DNA from: a bacterium
GTDB lineage: Bacteria; Bacteroidota; Bacteroidia; Cytophagales; Cyclobacteriaceae
Length of the DNA stretch: 64,000 nt
Assembly (NCBI GenBank): GCA_024743255.1
Contig: JANSWY010000002.1
Span: 1 to 64,000, forward strand
Direction of reading: 5' to 3'
This document shows positions 47,919 through 57,371 of the stretch, piece after piece. The notes beneath the pieces were generated by a model that worked only from the letters and a program-made list of their open reading frames with translations, did not search any database and was not told where the DNA came from. Position 1 is the first letter of the stretch, and every line of letters begins with the position of its first letter. Made by a program: the position numbers and the translations under genes.

Positions 47919-48134
47919 TATTAGATTGAGGTCATCAATAAATATAAATACATAATCTCTTTTATTAGAATCAAAGAGGAAAAACACTGGAAAAGGAGCA
48001 ACCTTCTTTGTTAGACTACAAACCTCTTAGATAATCACTCAATTAGAAAATTAATTGTTGAGAATTGCTTAGATTAAAGATTAATAGGACGGCATCTTAA
48101 TCTACTTTTTAACAAACCGGGATAACTCACACCA

Positions 48135-50528
48135 ATGAAAAATCAATTTGGGAGATTGATATTTCGACATCTGCTACACCTAAATGTGTCTGTATTATTG
48201 TTGCTATTTACCAATGATGAAGTACTTTCTTCTGCAACAAGTATTAATTCACAAGAAAACATAGATTCTTCATTCGTTTATACGTTGCTGCAACAGGATA
48301 CATTCGGCATTAAAAACTCAGATGCAAGAATTTCTCTTTACAAACACATCGACAGTATTTGTGTCGCAGGTATTTCAAAGAACTCAGATCCTGAACAAAA
48401 ACAATATCTCCTTACTCACCTCAAAACTGTGACCTCTACACTTGGAGAAATCAATTACGCCAAAGGTGAATATGAAAACGCCCGAACATTATTTCTGAGA
48501 AACAAAAAGATCTGCGAACAAACTAATGACCAATCCAATCTCGCACTGGTCTTTATTCGGTTAGGCAACATCCATAAGAATCAGGGTAACTATGAAGAAG
48601 CACTTCAACTATTCAATCGCAGTTTATCAGTCCGAACTCAATTGTCTGATAAAAAGGGGAGAGCTCAAGCTTATAATAGTATTGGTAATGTTTATAAGCA
48701 TACAGCAGAATATGACCTGGCGAAAGCTTACTACGATAGTAGCCTTAACCTATGTATTGAAATTGAAGAAAAAAAGGGAATGGCAACTGCTTATAATAAT
48801 ATAGGTAGCATTTTTTATTACAAGGGCGATTATTCCAATACCATTGATTACTATCAAAAAAGTTTACAGCTAAAAGAAGAATTCGGTGACTTAAAAGCCA
48901 TCTCAATCACCCTTTACAACATTGGAATAATTTATAAGATTCAAGGGGATTTGGATCGTGGTAAAGAATACTACCAAAGAAGTTTGAATATAAAAAAAGA
49001 GCTTCAAGATAAAAGGGGCATTGCCACATTATTGAACAGTATTGGAGATATCCATTTTTTACGGAAAGACTATGACAGTACTTTTTATTACTTCCGAGAA
49101 AGTTACAGGCTAAGTGAAGAAATGGGGAATCGGTTTCTCATGGCAACTACATTAAACAACCTTGGCAATACTTACTTCGAACAGAATGATTACAACAATG
49201 CGTTAAGACATTATACAAGCAGTCTTGAAATCAAAAGAAAAATAGGAAATAACGTAGGGATTTCTGCTTCACTGAATAATATTGGAAAAGTCTATTATGA
49301 ACAAGGAAATACTAACAAAGCACTGAGCCACTGTAAACAAGCTTATAACCTTGGAGTAAAAATTGGTGCTGCAACAGCGATCAAAAAAGCCGCCAACTCT
49401 CTTTGGAAAATCCATAAAAGTCTGGGGCATTACAAGAAAAGCCTGGAGATGTATGAAGTATATGCGGCATATCAAGATAGTGTTTACAGTGAGGACAAAA
49501 GAAGAGAAATTATCCGTCTGGAATATCAGTATAAGTATGAGAAAGAGGTAATTGCCGACAGTATCAAAACGCTGGAAGCTATTAAAACTAAAGACGCAGA
49601 ACTTACTGCTGAAATAGCTAAAAGCAGTCAGGAAAAACAACTTAAGTACTTCTTCTTCGCACTTTTTGCTATTGCTGTAATATTTGGAGCTTTTGTCTTA
49701 AACCGATACCGGATAGCTTCCAGACAAAAAGAAACAATAAAAGGACAGAAAGAAACACTGGAAAGTACGCTCATAGAATTAAACAGTGCGCAAGATCAGT
49801 TGGTACAATCAAAGAAAATGGCTTCTATTGGAATTCTGACAGCAGGACTTGCTCATGAACTCAATAATCCTCTCAATTATATCGGAGGAGTGGTAGAACC
49901 AATTAACAAGGACATAGAAGAATTAATGGAAGTCATTCCACAAAGCATTAGAGAAGAAAAGAAAGAGGAGATTGAAGAAATATACATGTTACTGCAAGGA
50001 ATATCTGATGGTACCTCAAAAGCGGCTAATATCATTAGAAATTTAATGGCAATCACTCCAGAGAATCTGGAAGAAAAGTCTTCTTTTTCTTTAACTGAAT
50101 TAATGAATGATCTGGTGCAATCTATTAGCGAAGAGCATAAGGATGTGCAAGTCATAGACCAGATTGTGGATGATGCAAAAATTATGGGTAACAGAATGGA
50201 ACTCTGGCAAGCTGTTTCCAATGTTATCAAAAACTCATTAGAGTCTTTAAATAACACACTAGAGAAAAGGATAGAAATCAATTTATCCGAAATTAATTAT
50301 CGAAATGTGATTGAAATAAGGGACAATGGGTCTGGCATAGATGAGCCTCATTTAAATCAAATATTTGAACCATTTTTCACAACAAAGGAACCAGGAAAAG
50401 GTACCGGTCTTGGTTTGTATTTTACATACAGCATCGTGAAGAAACACGGTGGATCGGTATTTGTTGATTCAAACCTGAATTTGGGAACTACAATCACCAT
50501 TAGCATACCAGTTGTCTCTGAGGAATAG
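48135..50528 (+). CDS. TPR-containing sensor histidine kinase
   Basis: 797 aa. An N-terminal signal/membrane segment is followed by at least seven well-formed TPR repeats of 40 residues (about 95-430; for example GNIHKNQGNYEEALQLFNRS, GSIFYYKGDYSNTIDYYQKS), a membrane helix (about 502-520) and a coiled coil. The kinase core has H-box GLAHELNNPLN, N-box NVIKNSLESL, G1 DNGSGI and G2 GTGLGLYF. The repeats are of 40 residues, longer than the canonical 34, as in LGN/kinesin-light-chain-type arrays. No response regulator is adjacent. The 216 bases upstream (47919-48134) show no definite signal. Confidence 0.92.
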   Translation: MKNQFGRLIFRHLLHLNVSVLLLLFTNDEVLSSATSINSQENIDSSFVYTLLQQDTFGIKNSDARISLYKHIDSICVAGISKNSDPEQKQYLLTHLKTVTSTLGEINYAKGEYENARTLFLRNKKICEQTNDQSNLALVFIRLGNIHKNQGNYEEALQLFNRSLSVRTQLSDKKGRAQAYNSIGNVYKHTAEYDLAKAYYDSSLNLCIEIEEKKGMATAYNNIGSIFYYKGDYSNTIDYYQKSLQLKEEFGDLKAISITLYNIGIIYKIQGDLDRGKEYYQRSLNIKKELQDKRGIATLLNSIGDIHFLRKDYDSTFYYFRESYRLSEEMGNRFLMATTLNNLGNTYFEQNDYNNALRHYTSSLEIKRKIGNNVGISASLNNIGKVYYEQGNTNKALSHCKQAYNLGVKIGAATAIKKAANSLWKIHKSLGHYKKSLEMYEVYAAYQDSVYSEDKRREIIRLEYQYKYEKEVIADSIKTLEAIKTKDAELTAEIAKSSQEKQLKYFFFALFAIAVIFGAFVLNRYRIASRQKETIKGQKETLESTLIELNSAQDQLVQSKKMASIGILTAGLAHELNNPLNYIGGVVEPINKDIEELMEVIPQSIREEKKEEIEEIYMLLQGISDGTSKAANIIRNLMAITPENLEEKSSFSLTELMNDLVQSISEEHKDVQVIDQIVDDAKIMGNRMELWQAVSNVIKNSLESLNNTLEKRIEINLSEINYRNVIEIRDNGSGIDEPHLNQIFEPFFTTKEPGKGTGLGLYFTYSIVKKHGGSVFVDSNLNLGTTITISIPVVSEE

Positions 50529-50610
50529 TGTGCCTCTTCAGAACTTGTCCTTCAGCTAATTAGGGAATGTTACAATGTTATTGTTCCACAGGTAACAGAA
50601 CCTATTTTAA

Positions 50611-51675
50611 ATGAAATACCAAGACTTAATTCACGCTATTTTTTTTGCTGCATCCATTCAGGGATTGATGATGGCATTAGTGTTTTTCAAGAAATCTAAG
50701 AAAGACCAAGTATACAGGTTTTTAACAGGCATATTTCTAGTCTTCTCTCTTGTTCTCTTATATTGGGTCGGATATTGGACAGGCCTTTATAATAATTTTG
50801 CTCCGGCTTTTTCATCAATTATTGATCCATTAGATCTTTTATTAGCTCCTTTTATCTATCTATTTCTAAAATCCTTATTAACTGAAGGTTTCAAGTTTAA
50901 GAAAATACATTTACTACATATATTACCATTTGCAATATTTTGGGTATTGTCAATCCTGAAGTTCATTCATATAAATTCAGAAACAGGTATAATTGATATT
51001 AGTCATCTTGGTTTAAGAACTTATACTTTGATTTACACCATTAGCAAGAATATTCAATTTCTTGGCTACCTAATTTGGTTGGTAATAATGATACGATCAA
51101 GCAGAAAATGGCTGAATAGATTGATCATTCCATTCATTGTCTTTTTTACTGGTAGAATATTATTTACTGTGTCCGTTTTCGCAGGTTTCATAACTCCAGT
51201 ATGGGATTATTCTCTTTCCTTTATCATAAGTTCAGCTGTATTCATTCTTGCCTACCTGAATCATTTGAGTCCAATTCATTTAAGAGAGAAAAAAGTCTAT
51301 GCCAAGAGCTCCCTTAGTCAAAATCATGAGCCCTTGATATGCGATAAGGTATTGAATCATATTAAAACAAATAAGCGCTTTCTTGATCATGAATATTCAA
51401 TTAATGAGCTATCAAAAGAGACTTCAATATCAAGACATCATATCTCTCAGGCATTAAATCAGCACCTAGGAAAATCATTCAGTGTACTAATAAATGAATT
51501 GCGAATTCAAGAATCCTTGCAAATTCTAAAGAACCCAGAGAAGGCCGATGATAAGATTATCAATATTGCTTACCAATCTGGTTTTAGCAATAAGGTTTCA
51601 TTTAATCAATACTTCAAAAGAACAACAGGCACATCACCTGCAGAATATAGAAAAAGCTTCATGAAAGCCAGTTAA
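50611..51675 (+). CDS. AraC-family regulator with membrane N-terminal half
   Basis: 354 aa, about seven hydrophobic segments in the first 225 residues and a C-terminal AraC DNA-binding domain (NELSKETSISRHHISQALNQ; IINIAYQSGFSNKVSFNQYFKRTTGTSPAEYRK). It lies 82 bases after a sensor kinase and 88 before a propeller lipoprotein, which is a plausible target. A small dyad ACAATGTTATTGT is present upstream at about 50571-50583. Confidence 0.9.
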   Translation: MKYQDLIHAIFFAASIQGLMMALVFFKKSKKDQVYRFLTGIFLVFSLVLLYWVGYWTGLYNNFAPAFSSIIDPLDLLLAPFIYLFLKSLLTEGFKFKKIHLLHILPFAIFWVLSILKFIHINSETGIIDISHLGLRTYTLIYTISKNIQFLGYLIWLVIMIRSSRKWLNRLIIPFIVFFTGRILFTVSVFAGFITPVWDYSLSFIISSAVFILAYLNHLSPIHLREKKVYAKSSLSQNHEPLICDKVLNHIKTNKRFLDHEYSINELSKETSISRHHISQALNQHLGKSFSVLINELRIQESLQILKNPEKADDKIINIAYQSGFSNKVSFNQYFKRTTGTSPAEYRKSFMKAS

Positions 51676-51763
51676 TGGGTTAAATCCGACAATTATTTAC
51701 CTAAATATTCCAAGTTGACAGTTGATTTGAAGAAAAAATTAATGCAACTAAATACTATTTATT

Positions 51764-52666
51764 ATGGTCAACTCAAGACTTAAATTCTTAACTACTCTTA
51801 CTTTAAGTATTTGCTTAATTATTGGGTGTTCGAATGATGAGCCCAATGTGGATATTGAAGAATTACCATCTGATTACACGGTTTACGTGAGCGATGCTGG
51901 CAATTTTGATAATCCGCCCTGGCAAATCCTCAAATTTGATCACAATGGAGAAAACCCTGAGGTATTTATCAACACAAGACTGGATTGGCCTCAGGATATT
52001 TTATTTCTGGAAGATAAAAATGAAGTATTAATCTCAAACCTGAACTCAGGTGAAGTAAACCGACACAATAGCGAGACTGGTGCTTTCATGAGCATCTTTG
52101 CAGAAGATCTGGGCGGTCCTACAAGAATGAAAATAGGACCAGATGGGTATATCTATATCTTACAATGGCGAGGAAGTGGAAGAGTACTTAGATATACTAC
52201 AGATGGTGAATTTGTAGATGAGTTTTCACAGACTTCCATAGATCAGGCTATAGGTTTGGATTGGGATCAGAATGGTAACCTATATGTTTCTTCGTTTCAA
52301 AGTAGAGACATTAGAAAGTTTGACTCAGAAGGAAATGATTTGGGTTTGTTTGCAGATGACGATCTAAGTGGACCAACTAACATCTGGTTTAATGAAAGCG
52401 GTCAGCTGCTTGTAAATGATTGGAGAGGTGGCGTGATATCAATATTTGACGAGCAAGGACAATTTGTAGAGAACTTTGCTACAGGCCTCAGTCAGGTAGA
52501 AGGTGTTGGTATACTTCCAGGTGGAAGCTTATTGATTGGTAATGGAGGCAGAGGAACAGTGGTGCAACTTAGTTCTGAAGGAGAAATCGTTAGGGATTTT
52601 GTAACCTTTAGGTCTGGGAATCTGGTTAAACCAAATGCCGTGGTTTTGAGGAAGAATAGCAATTAA
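51764..52666 (+). CDS. NHL/SMP-30-type beta-propeller lipoprotein
   Basis: 300 aa. A lipoprotein signal ends LIIGC at about residue 22, followed by repeated propeller blades (WPQDILFLEDKNEVLISN; PTRMKIGPDGYIYILQ; IGLDWDQNGNLYVSSF; PTNIWFNESGQLLVND). Such propellers may bind ligands or act as lactonases; I see no full set of SMP-30 metal ligands, so an enzyme role is not claimed. A terminator follows at 52676. Confidence 0.85.
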   Translation: MVNSRLKFLTTLTLSICLIIGCSNDEPNVDIEELPSDYTVYVSDAGNFDNPPWQILKFDHNGENPEVFINTRLDWPQDILFLEDKNEVLISNLNSGEVNRHNSETGAFMSIFAEDLGGPTRMKIGPDGYIYILQWRGSGRVLRYTTDGEFVDEFSQTSIDQAIGLDWDQNGNLYVSSFQSRDIRKFDSEGNDLGLFADDDLSGPTNIWFNESGQLLVNDWRGGVISIFDEQGQFVENFATGLSQVEGVGILPGGSLLIGNGGRGTVVQLSSEGEIVRDFVTFRSGNLVKPNAVVLRKNSN

Positions 52667-52675
52667 TTACAATAT

Positions 52676-52704
52676 AACAGGTGCCATTTATCAGGGCGCC
52701 TGTT
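52676..52704 (+). terminator. Rho-independent terminator
   Basis: AACAGGTGCC pairs with GGCGCCTGTT (one G-T pair) around a 9-base loop, followed by a T-rich run (TTTTATTTT). It lies just after the propeller lipoprotein gene. Confidence 0.8.
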
Positions 52705-52768
52705 TTATTTTCAGGAAACTTCTGATTACATTTAATTAAGTCAAAACAAACTCAAAATACCAAACCAA

Positions 52769-52990
52769 ATGAAACTCACCCTAATCAGACTTCAGATTCC
52801 GGCAGGCGAAACAATGGAATCCGGAGAAGTTCCAACATGGCTTGTAGGCCTGATTACACTTGCACTAGTTATTCTTGTGATTTACATATCCATGAAAGTT
52901 TCCCCAGACAAAAGGAAAACTAACTATCAAAAAAGATCCTCAGAAAACAGAGAAAACACTAAGGATAAGGAACTCTTTTTGAGAGACTAG
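52769..52990 (+). CDS. Small single-pass membrane protein
   Basis: 73 aa from ATG 52769, or 58 aa from ATG 52814, which would place the membrane helix (about LVGLITLALVILVIYISM) nearer the N-terminus. It has a basic, polar tail (PDKRKTNYQKRSSENREN). No family recognised. A 6-bp hairpin with a T-run overlaps its stop codon, supporting a genuine short transcription unit flanked by its own terminators. Confidence 0.6.
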   Translation: MKLTLIRLQIPAGETMESGEVPTWLVGLITLALVILVIYISMKVSPDKRKTNYQKRSSENRENTKDKELFLRD

Positions 52991-53007
52991 GGGCTGTCTC
53001 TATTTTT
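52982..53007 (+). terminator. Small hairpin terminator overlapping the stop codon
   Basis: AGAGAC (52982-52987) and GTCTCT (52996-53001) pair around an 8-base loop and are followed by ATTTTT. The TAG stop of the small membrane protein is in the loop. Confidence 0.55.
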
Positions 53008-53078
53008 CATATGGTACCTTATGGCCCGGAATTTGAATATATTTCTCTATTTTAAGCATCCAAAGCACACCAATCCAT

Positions 53079-55103
53079 ATGAGAAAATATTCTTTATTGC
53101 TAATCATTGTTGCAATAGCAGTATCAGCAAATGCTCAAATTAAAGAGTTTGAGTCTTGGTTCAACCAGGCGATAAAAGATGTCCAGCAATCTGGAAAAGA
53201 TGTTGAATCCGCCTACAATCTGGTCAACAAACAAGTTGAAACCAAGACTCTCCAATTTGTTAATGAGGTTAATCAATTCTCAAATCAATTGCTGAATGCT
53301 GCTAATACTTTTGGAGATGATTGTAATAGGTATTCTGAAGACATTTATTTGAAAGTAAAGCCGGCAATAGATAACCAAACCACTCAAATTGTAAATATTC
53401 CAGGAGGGCCAGGAAAAGATGTTTGCCAAAGATGTATCAAAGATGCAGTGCTTCAAATGGTCTGTAGAATACCTGAGACCGTTCAGGGAAATATGGCATT
53501 TATGGATAAGATGAACAGCGCCATGAATGATGAAAGGGTGAAAAATATGAATCAAATCATCAAGCCTATTGGAGCGATTACTGTCACAACTATTGATGAT
53601 TTTATTAATGAATTCAACTACTATTTCACATTAACAAATAACCTGGGAACATCGATTGATGCTAGTAAATTATCAATTTCTGAACAGCAACTTATGGAAT
53701 ATTTATTTTCCAAAGAAAACTGTGAAGCAATCGCAGATATGGCTTTTGACAGTATGCTAGGAGCGATGAAAGACAAATCAGAGAAGCTAAAGGCCAAGAA
53801 GAGATATGCTGCGTTGCTTAAGCTACTTAAAGGCTATGAAAACCTGGAAAAAGTAAGTGGGTGGAATGATCAACTAAATAACATTTCTTCTTTTTTTCCT
53901 GAATCAAAAGCATCTTCAATTTCAATACCAAGTGAAAATCCGTTGTTGCAAACTGGAGGCCTTGAAAATGTATATATAAATGCCACTGGAAATAAAATCT
54001 GGGTGGATGCCCGAAACTGGTCCAAAAAGCGTGTGCCACTACCTTTTGAAGTAGCCTATATTCCGTTAGGAAAACAAGTTTCGATAGACAGATCTGTTAG
54101 TGTCAGAACATTGATAGATGAGAACCCAAATGGGAGTGGAGTAACAGGTAAAAACTTCCTATCTATTAAAGGTGCTAGTGATTGCTATGATGGATTTACG
54201 TTTACTATTCAAGCGAAGAATAGTGGTCATTATTTTGGAATAAATGCTGATAGCAAAGTTAAAGGAGGTAACGTCATCCAATGGAATAATCCCACTCATG
54301 GATCTCATCATTTCAGATTGAAGAGTACTGGAGATGGAGATGGCTCTTACTACATTGTAAGCAAATGGAGTGGTCTTTATTTAGATGTATTTGGTCCTTC
54401 AAAGGCAAATGGGGCAAACCTTGGACAATGGACGTTTTCAGGATGGGACAATCAAAAGTTCTATCTTGATGAAGCAGGGGGAGGTTACTATTTTATCCGC
54501 TCCAAACATAGCAACAAAGTTCTGGACATCTCAGGGTGTGCTAATTCTGTTGGAACAAATGTCCAGCAATGGGAAAGAGTGGAAGGTGCGACTTGCCAAA
54601 TGTTTAGACTTCAACCTGTCACATTATCTGGGCGTGTTTTTATGTTAGAATCAAAAATGTCTCCGAATAAAGTATTAGATAAACAGGGGAATTCCAGCAC
54701 AGTATACATTTTTGATAAACACAAAGGTCCCAATCAACAGTTTCTTTTTCAATGGGCTGGTACAGATGATAACGGCCAGGAATGGTACTTTATCATCAAC
54801 CGAGAAAACTGGGGATACTTGGTCAACCAGAATTATGGAGTTCATAATGGCACAAATATTATCACACTCACAGATCACAAATTTGGGAATGATTGGGCTA
54901 CCATGTATGGATTGATCCCTTATGATCAGAACTATTTCTATATCAAAAGTCGCTTTACCAAAGATGTAGGCGGAGGCAAATGGGATGGAGGAAGATACTT
55001 TGATATTTCAGGTTGTAGGGCCGATAACGGCACCATATTGCAATTGTATGATCAAGTAGAAGGAGCAAATTGCCAATTGTTTAAACTTGTAGAAATCAAC
55101 TGA
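53079..55103 (+). CDS. Secreted ricin-type lectin protein with novel helical N-domain
   Basis: 674 aa. A signal peptide (ends VSANAQ) is followed by a mostly helical domain (about 21-260) with several cysteines (DDCNRYS, VCQRCIKD, MVCRIP, KENCEA) that I do not recognise. After a linker come beta-trefoil ricin-B-type repeats (about 370-674): units such as NVIQW, NLGQW and NVQQW carry the QxW-like signature, and LDISGC/FDISGC recur. The C-terminal part therefore probably binds carbohydrate. It lacks an obvious type IX secretion C-terminal domain. A secreted adhesin, enzyme or toxin are all possible; no catalytic motif is visible. Confidence 0.8.
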   Translation: MRKYSLLLIIVAIAVSANAQIKEFESWFNQAIKDVQQSGKDVESAYNLVNKQVETKTLQFVNEVNQFSNQLLNAANTFGDDCNRYSEDIYLKVKPAIDNQTTQIVNIPGGPGKDVCQRCIKDAVLQMVCRIPETVQGNMAFMDKMNSAMNDERVKNMNQIIKPIGAITVTTIDDFINEFNYYFTLTNNLGTSIDASKLSISEQQLMEYLFSKENCEAIADMAFDSMLGAMKDKSEKLKAKKRYAALLKLLKGYENLEKVSGWNDQLNNISSFFPESKASSISIPSENPLLQTGGLENVYINATGNKIWVDARNWSKKRVPLPFEVAYIPLGKQVSIDRSVSVRTLIDENPNGSGVTGKNFLSIKGASDCYDGFTFTIQAKNSGHYFGINADSKVKGGNVIQWNNPTHGSHHFRLKSTGDGDGSYYIVSKWSGLYLDVFGPSKANGANLGQWTFSGWDNQKFYLDEAGGGYYFIRSKHSNKVLDISGCANSVGTNVQQWERVEGATCQMFRLQPVTLSGRVFMLESKMSPNKVLDKQGNSSTVYIFDKHKGPNQQFLFQWAGTDDNGQEWYFIINRENWGYLVNQNYGVHNGTNIITLTDHKFGNDWATMYGLIPYDQNYFYIKSRFTKDVGGGKWDGGRYFDISGCRADNGTILQLYDQVEGANCQLFKLVEIN

Positions 55104-55250
55104 TGTAAGTTCAATTCAAACTTATTTAACTATCTACCTATTAACATCACAACACATATAATTTACTTAATGATTTAGATTAAATATATAAATACTATTT
55201 TATAATCAATCTGGCTTTATTTGCGTTATAACTTTCAAACTAGACAACAT

Positions 55251-56684
55251 ATGCAAAAAGTAACATTCGCAAAAGGAGACGGTATAGGTCCGGAGATTAT
55301 GGACGCTACCATGAGAATTTTAAAAGCCGCTGGAGCCAGAATAGATTGGGAAGAGATACAGGTAGGAGAGGAAGTCTATCTATCGGGCAACACTACAGGT
55401 ATCGACAAATCAGCCTGGGATAGCATCAGGAAGAACAAAGTATTCTTGAAAGCTCCAATAACCACTCCACAGGGAGGTGGGTACAAAAGTCTCAATGTAA
55501 CCATGCGAAAGTCACTGGGTTTATACGCAAATGTAAGACCTTGTAATAGCTTTCACCCATTCGTCAAAACCAAACACCCGGAAATGGATGTGGTGGTAAT
55601 TAGAGAAAACGAAGAAGATCTTTATGCAGGAATAGAGCACCAACAAACTGATGAAGTTGTTCAATGCCTGAAGTTAATCACTCGTCCTGGTTGTGAAAAG
55701 ATCATTAGATACGCATTCGAATATGCGAAGCTCTACAACAGAAAAAAAGTAAGCTGTTTCACGAAGGATAATATCATGAAACACACAGATGGACTGTTCC
55801 ATAAAGTCTTCAAAGAAATAGCCCAGGAATATCCGGATATCGAGTCAGAAAACTGGATTATTGATATCGGTGCAGCAAGATTGGCGGATACACCGGAAAT
55901 TTTTGATGTAGTTGTAATGCCAAACCTTTACGGGGATGTTGTCTCTGATATCACCGCGCAAATCTCGGGATCAGTTGGACTGGCAGGTTCATCCAATATC
56001 GGAGAGTCATGCGCCATGTTTGAGGCAATCCACGGCTCAGCCCCAGACATTGCAGGCCAAAACAAAGCAAACCCATCAGGACTCCTTAGAGGTGCAGTGA
56101 TGATGCTTAACCATATAGGACAGCAGGACGTGGCTGAGAAGATCATAAACGCATGGTCTTGCGCTATCGAAGAGGGAATCCATACAGCAGATATTTACAA
56201 GGAAGATGTTAGCCGTAAGCTGGTTGGTACCAGGGAATTTGCTTATGCGGTAATTGAGAGAATAGGGCAAAAACCCAAGAAAATAAAGCCGGAGGTATTT
56301 CTGAAAGACGTCAAACTTAATCTACCTACCTACAAGAGAAGGCCAAAGGCAACCAAAGTCCTCAAAGGTGTTGATGTATTTGTTGATTGGGATGGAGGTA
56401 AAGTTGATGAACTAGCCATGAAACTTAAAAATCTTGAAAGTGACATTAAACTTAGCATGATCACGAATAGAGGTGTAAAAGTATGGCCAGAGGGATTTGA
56501 TGAAACGTTCTGCACGGATCATTGGAGATGCCGGTTTGAGGTCGAAAACGGACATCCTGCAAATAAGGAAAGCATTCCAGATGTACTATCAAAAGCATTA
56601 ACAGAGGGAATAGACGTCATCAAAACTGAAAACCTATATGAGTTTGATGGTGTCAGAGGGTATTCCCTTGGACAAGGACAGTAG
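55251..56684 (+). CDS. icd: Isocitrate dehydrogenase, long (Thermus/Rickettsia-type), probably NADP-dependent
   Basis: TCA-cycle enzyme: isocitrate to 2-oxoglutarate and CO2 with NAD(P)H. About 477 aa from ATG 55251; a TTG at 55221 would add ten residues unlike the family N-terminus. Motifs: GDGIGPEI at the start, substrate-binding NVTMRKSLGLYANVRPC, RENEEDLYAGIEH, the metal-binding DVVVMPNLYGDVVSDI segment, and EAIHGSAPDIAGQNKANPSG. A C-terminal extension of about 130 residues after the catalytic core is characteristic of the long form. Coenzyme preference is taken from the family. A weak hairpin (ACCCTGG/CCGGGGT, 56711-56730) followed by TTTCCGTTTT may terminate it. Confidence 0.92.
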   Translation: MQKVTFAKGDGIGPEIMDATMRILKAAGARIDWEEIQVGEEVYLSGNTTGIDKSAWDSIRKNKVFLKAPITTPQGGGYKSLNVTMRKSLGLYANVRPCNSFHPFVKTKHPEMDVVVIRENEEDLYAGIEHQQTDEVVQCLKLITRPGCEKIIRYAFEYAKLYNRKKVSCFTKDNIMKHTDGLFHKVFKEIAQEYPDIESENWIIDIGAARLADTPEIFDVVVMPNLYGDVVSDITAQISGSVGLAGSSNIGESCAMFEAIHGSAPDIAGQNKANPSGLLRGAVMMLNHIGQQDVAEKIINAWSCAIEEGIHTADIYKEDVSRKLVGTREFAYAVIERIGQKPKKIKPEVFLKDVKLNLPTYKRRPKATKVLKGVDVFVDWDGGKVDELAMKLKNLESDIKLSMITNRGVKVWPEGFDETFCTDHWRCRFEVENGHPANKESIPDVLSKALTEGIDVIKTENLYEFDGVRGYSLGQGQ

Positions 56685-56710
56685 TAGTAAATTTCTTTTT
56701 CATTGTGACG

Positions 56711-56740
56711 ACCCTGGATAATTCCGGGGTTTTCCGTTTT
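56711..56740 (+). terminator. Weak terminator-like hairpin after icd
   Basis: ACCCTGG and CCGGGGT pair (one G-T pair) around a 6-base loop and are followed by TTTCCGTTTT. The stem is short and the T-run interrupted, so this is a moderate candidate. Confidence 0.45.
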
Positions 56741-56968
56741 ACGGAAGCATTCCACCATTCTAAGCTATAGCTTTGTATAATTACTAGTTATTGAAAATAA
56801 TTGGTCACAAAAGATTCAACAAAAGTAAAGGTCAATACTTAAATCATAATTATGAAGACAGAATAGGGGAAGAGCTAAACTCTCTTTTTACAAATTGAAA
56901 GGAACCTAGAAACGAGCAGTTCTTGAAAATCTATATAAATACAGATAAGTGCGTTTAAAAAAGCTCGG

Positions 56969-57157
56969 TTATTTCTTTACTAATCGAAAGTAATTCTTGA
57001 TATAAGGTAAGATCACAAGGAATATCACCAATGGCAATAACACCAGACTTTCAAGTATACTATTTGTCTCAATTGCATATTGAACTTGTTGAGAAAACAT
57101 CACTAATAACAGTAAATAATAGAATACAACCACTGATTTAATAAGATACTTTACCAT
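56969..57157 (-). CDS. Small two-helix membrane protein
   Basis: About 62 aa from the ATG at 57157 (MVKYLIKSVVVFYYLLLLV); an in-frame ATG at 57181 would add eight residues. Two hydrophobic segments are separated by a polar loop (QQVQYAIETNSIL), with a basic C-terminus (NYFRLVKK). Not recognised. It stands alone in AT-rich DNA, so it could be a chance frame, though the two-helix pattern with a positive tail is protein-like. The stretch 56741-56968 to its left holds only a possible 35-codon frame from TTG 56791 and nothing firm. Confidence 0.5.
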   Translation of the reverse strand: MVKYLIKSVVVFYYLLLLVMFSQQVQYAIETNSILESLVLLPLVIFLVILPYIKNYFRLVKK

Positions 57158-57181
57158 GTTTAAATAAGTTAATAGCCACAT

Positions 57182-57371
57182 CTAAATTACTGATTACGAA
57201 TGAAATAGTTTAGAATATGATCATTTAAATTCATTTATATTTAATATAATATACATTTAAATAACTAAATATATTAATAGAAAACATTAAAATATATAAT
57301 ATTATTAATGTTGTTCATTTAAAATATAAATATAATTATATGATTAAATAGTGTTTAATTGCGTTTAAACG
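57182..57371. other. Extremely AT-rich intergenic stretch
   Basis: This stretch is very AT-rich, with long runs of TA/TTTAAAT/ATATAT elements and almost no G or C between about 57225 and 57350. It contains several overlapping TTTAAAT-like repeats (for example CATTTAAATTCATTTATATTTAATATAATATACATTTAAAT split over positions 57223-57264). It lies between two divergent small membrane-protein genes. It may be a flexible promoter region; no RNA gene or origin motif is evident. Confidence 0.6.

Noticed and set aside
56791-56898. 35-codon open frame from TTG 56791
   Set aside because: The peptide looks protein-like, but the frame is too short and has no start signal, partner or recognised match to support it.
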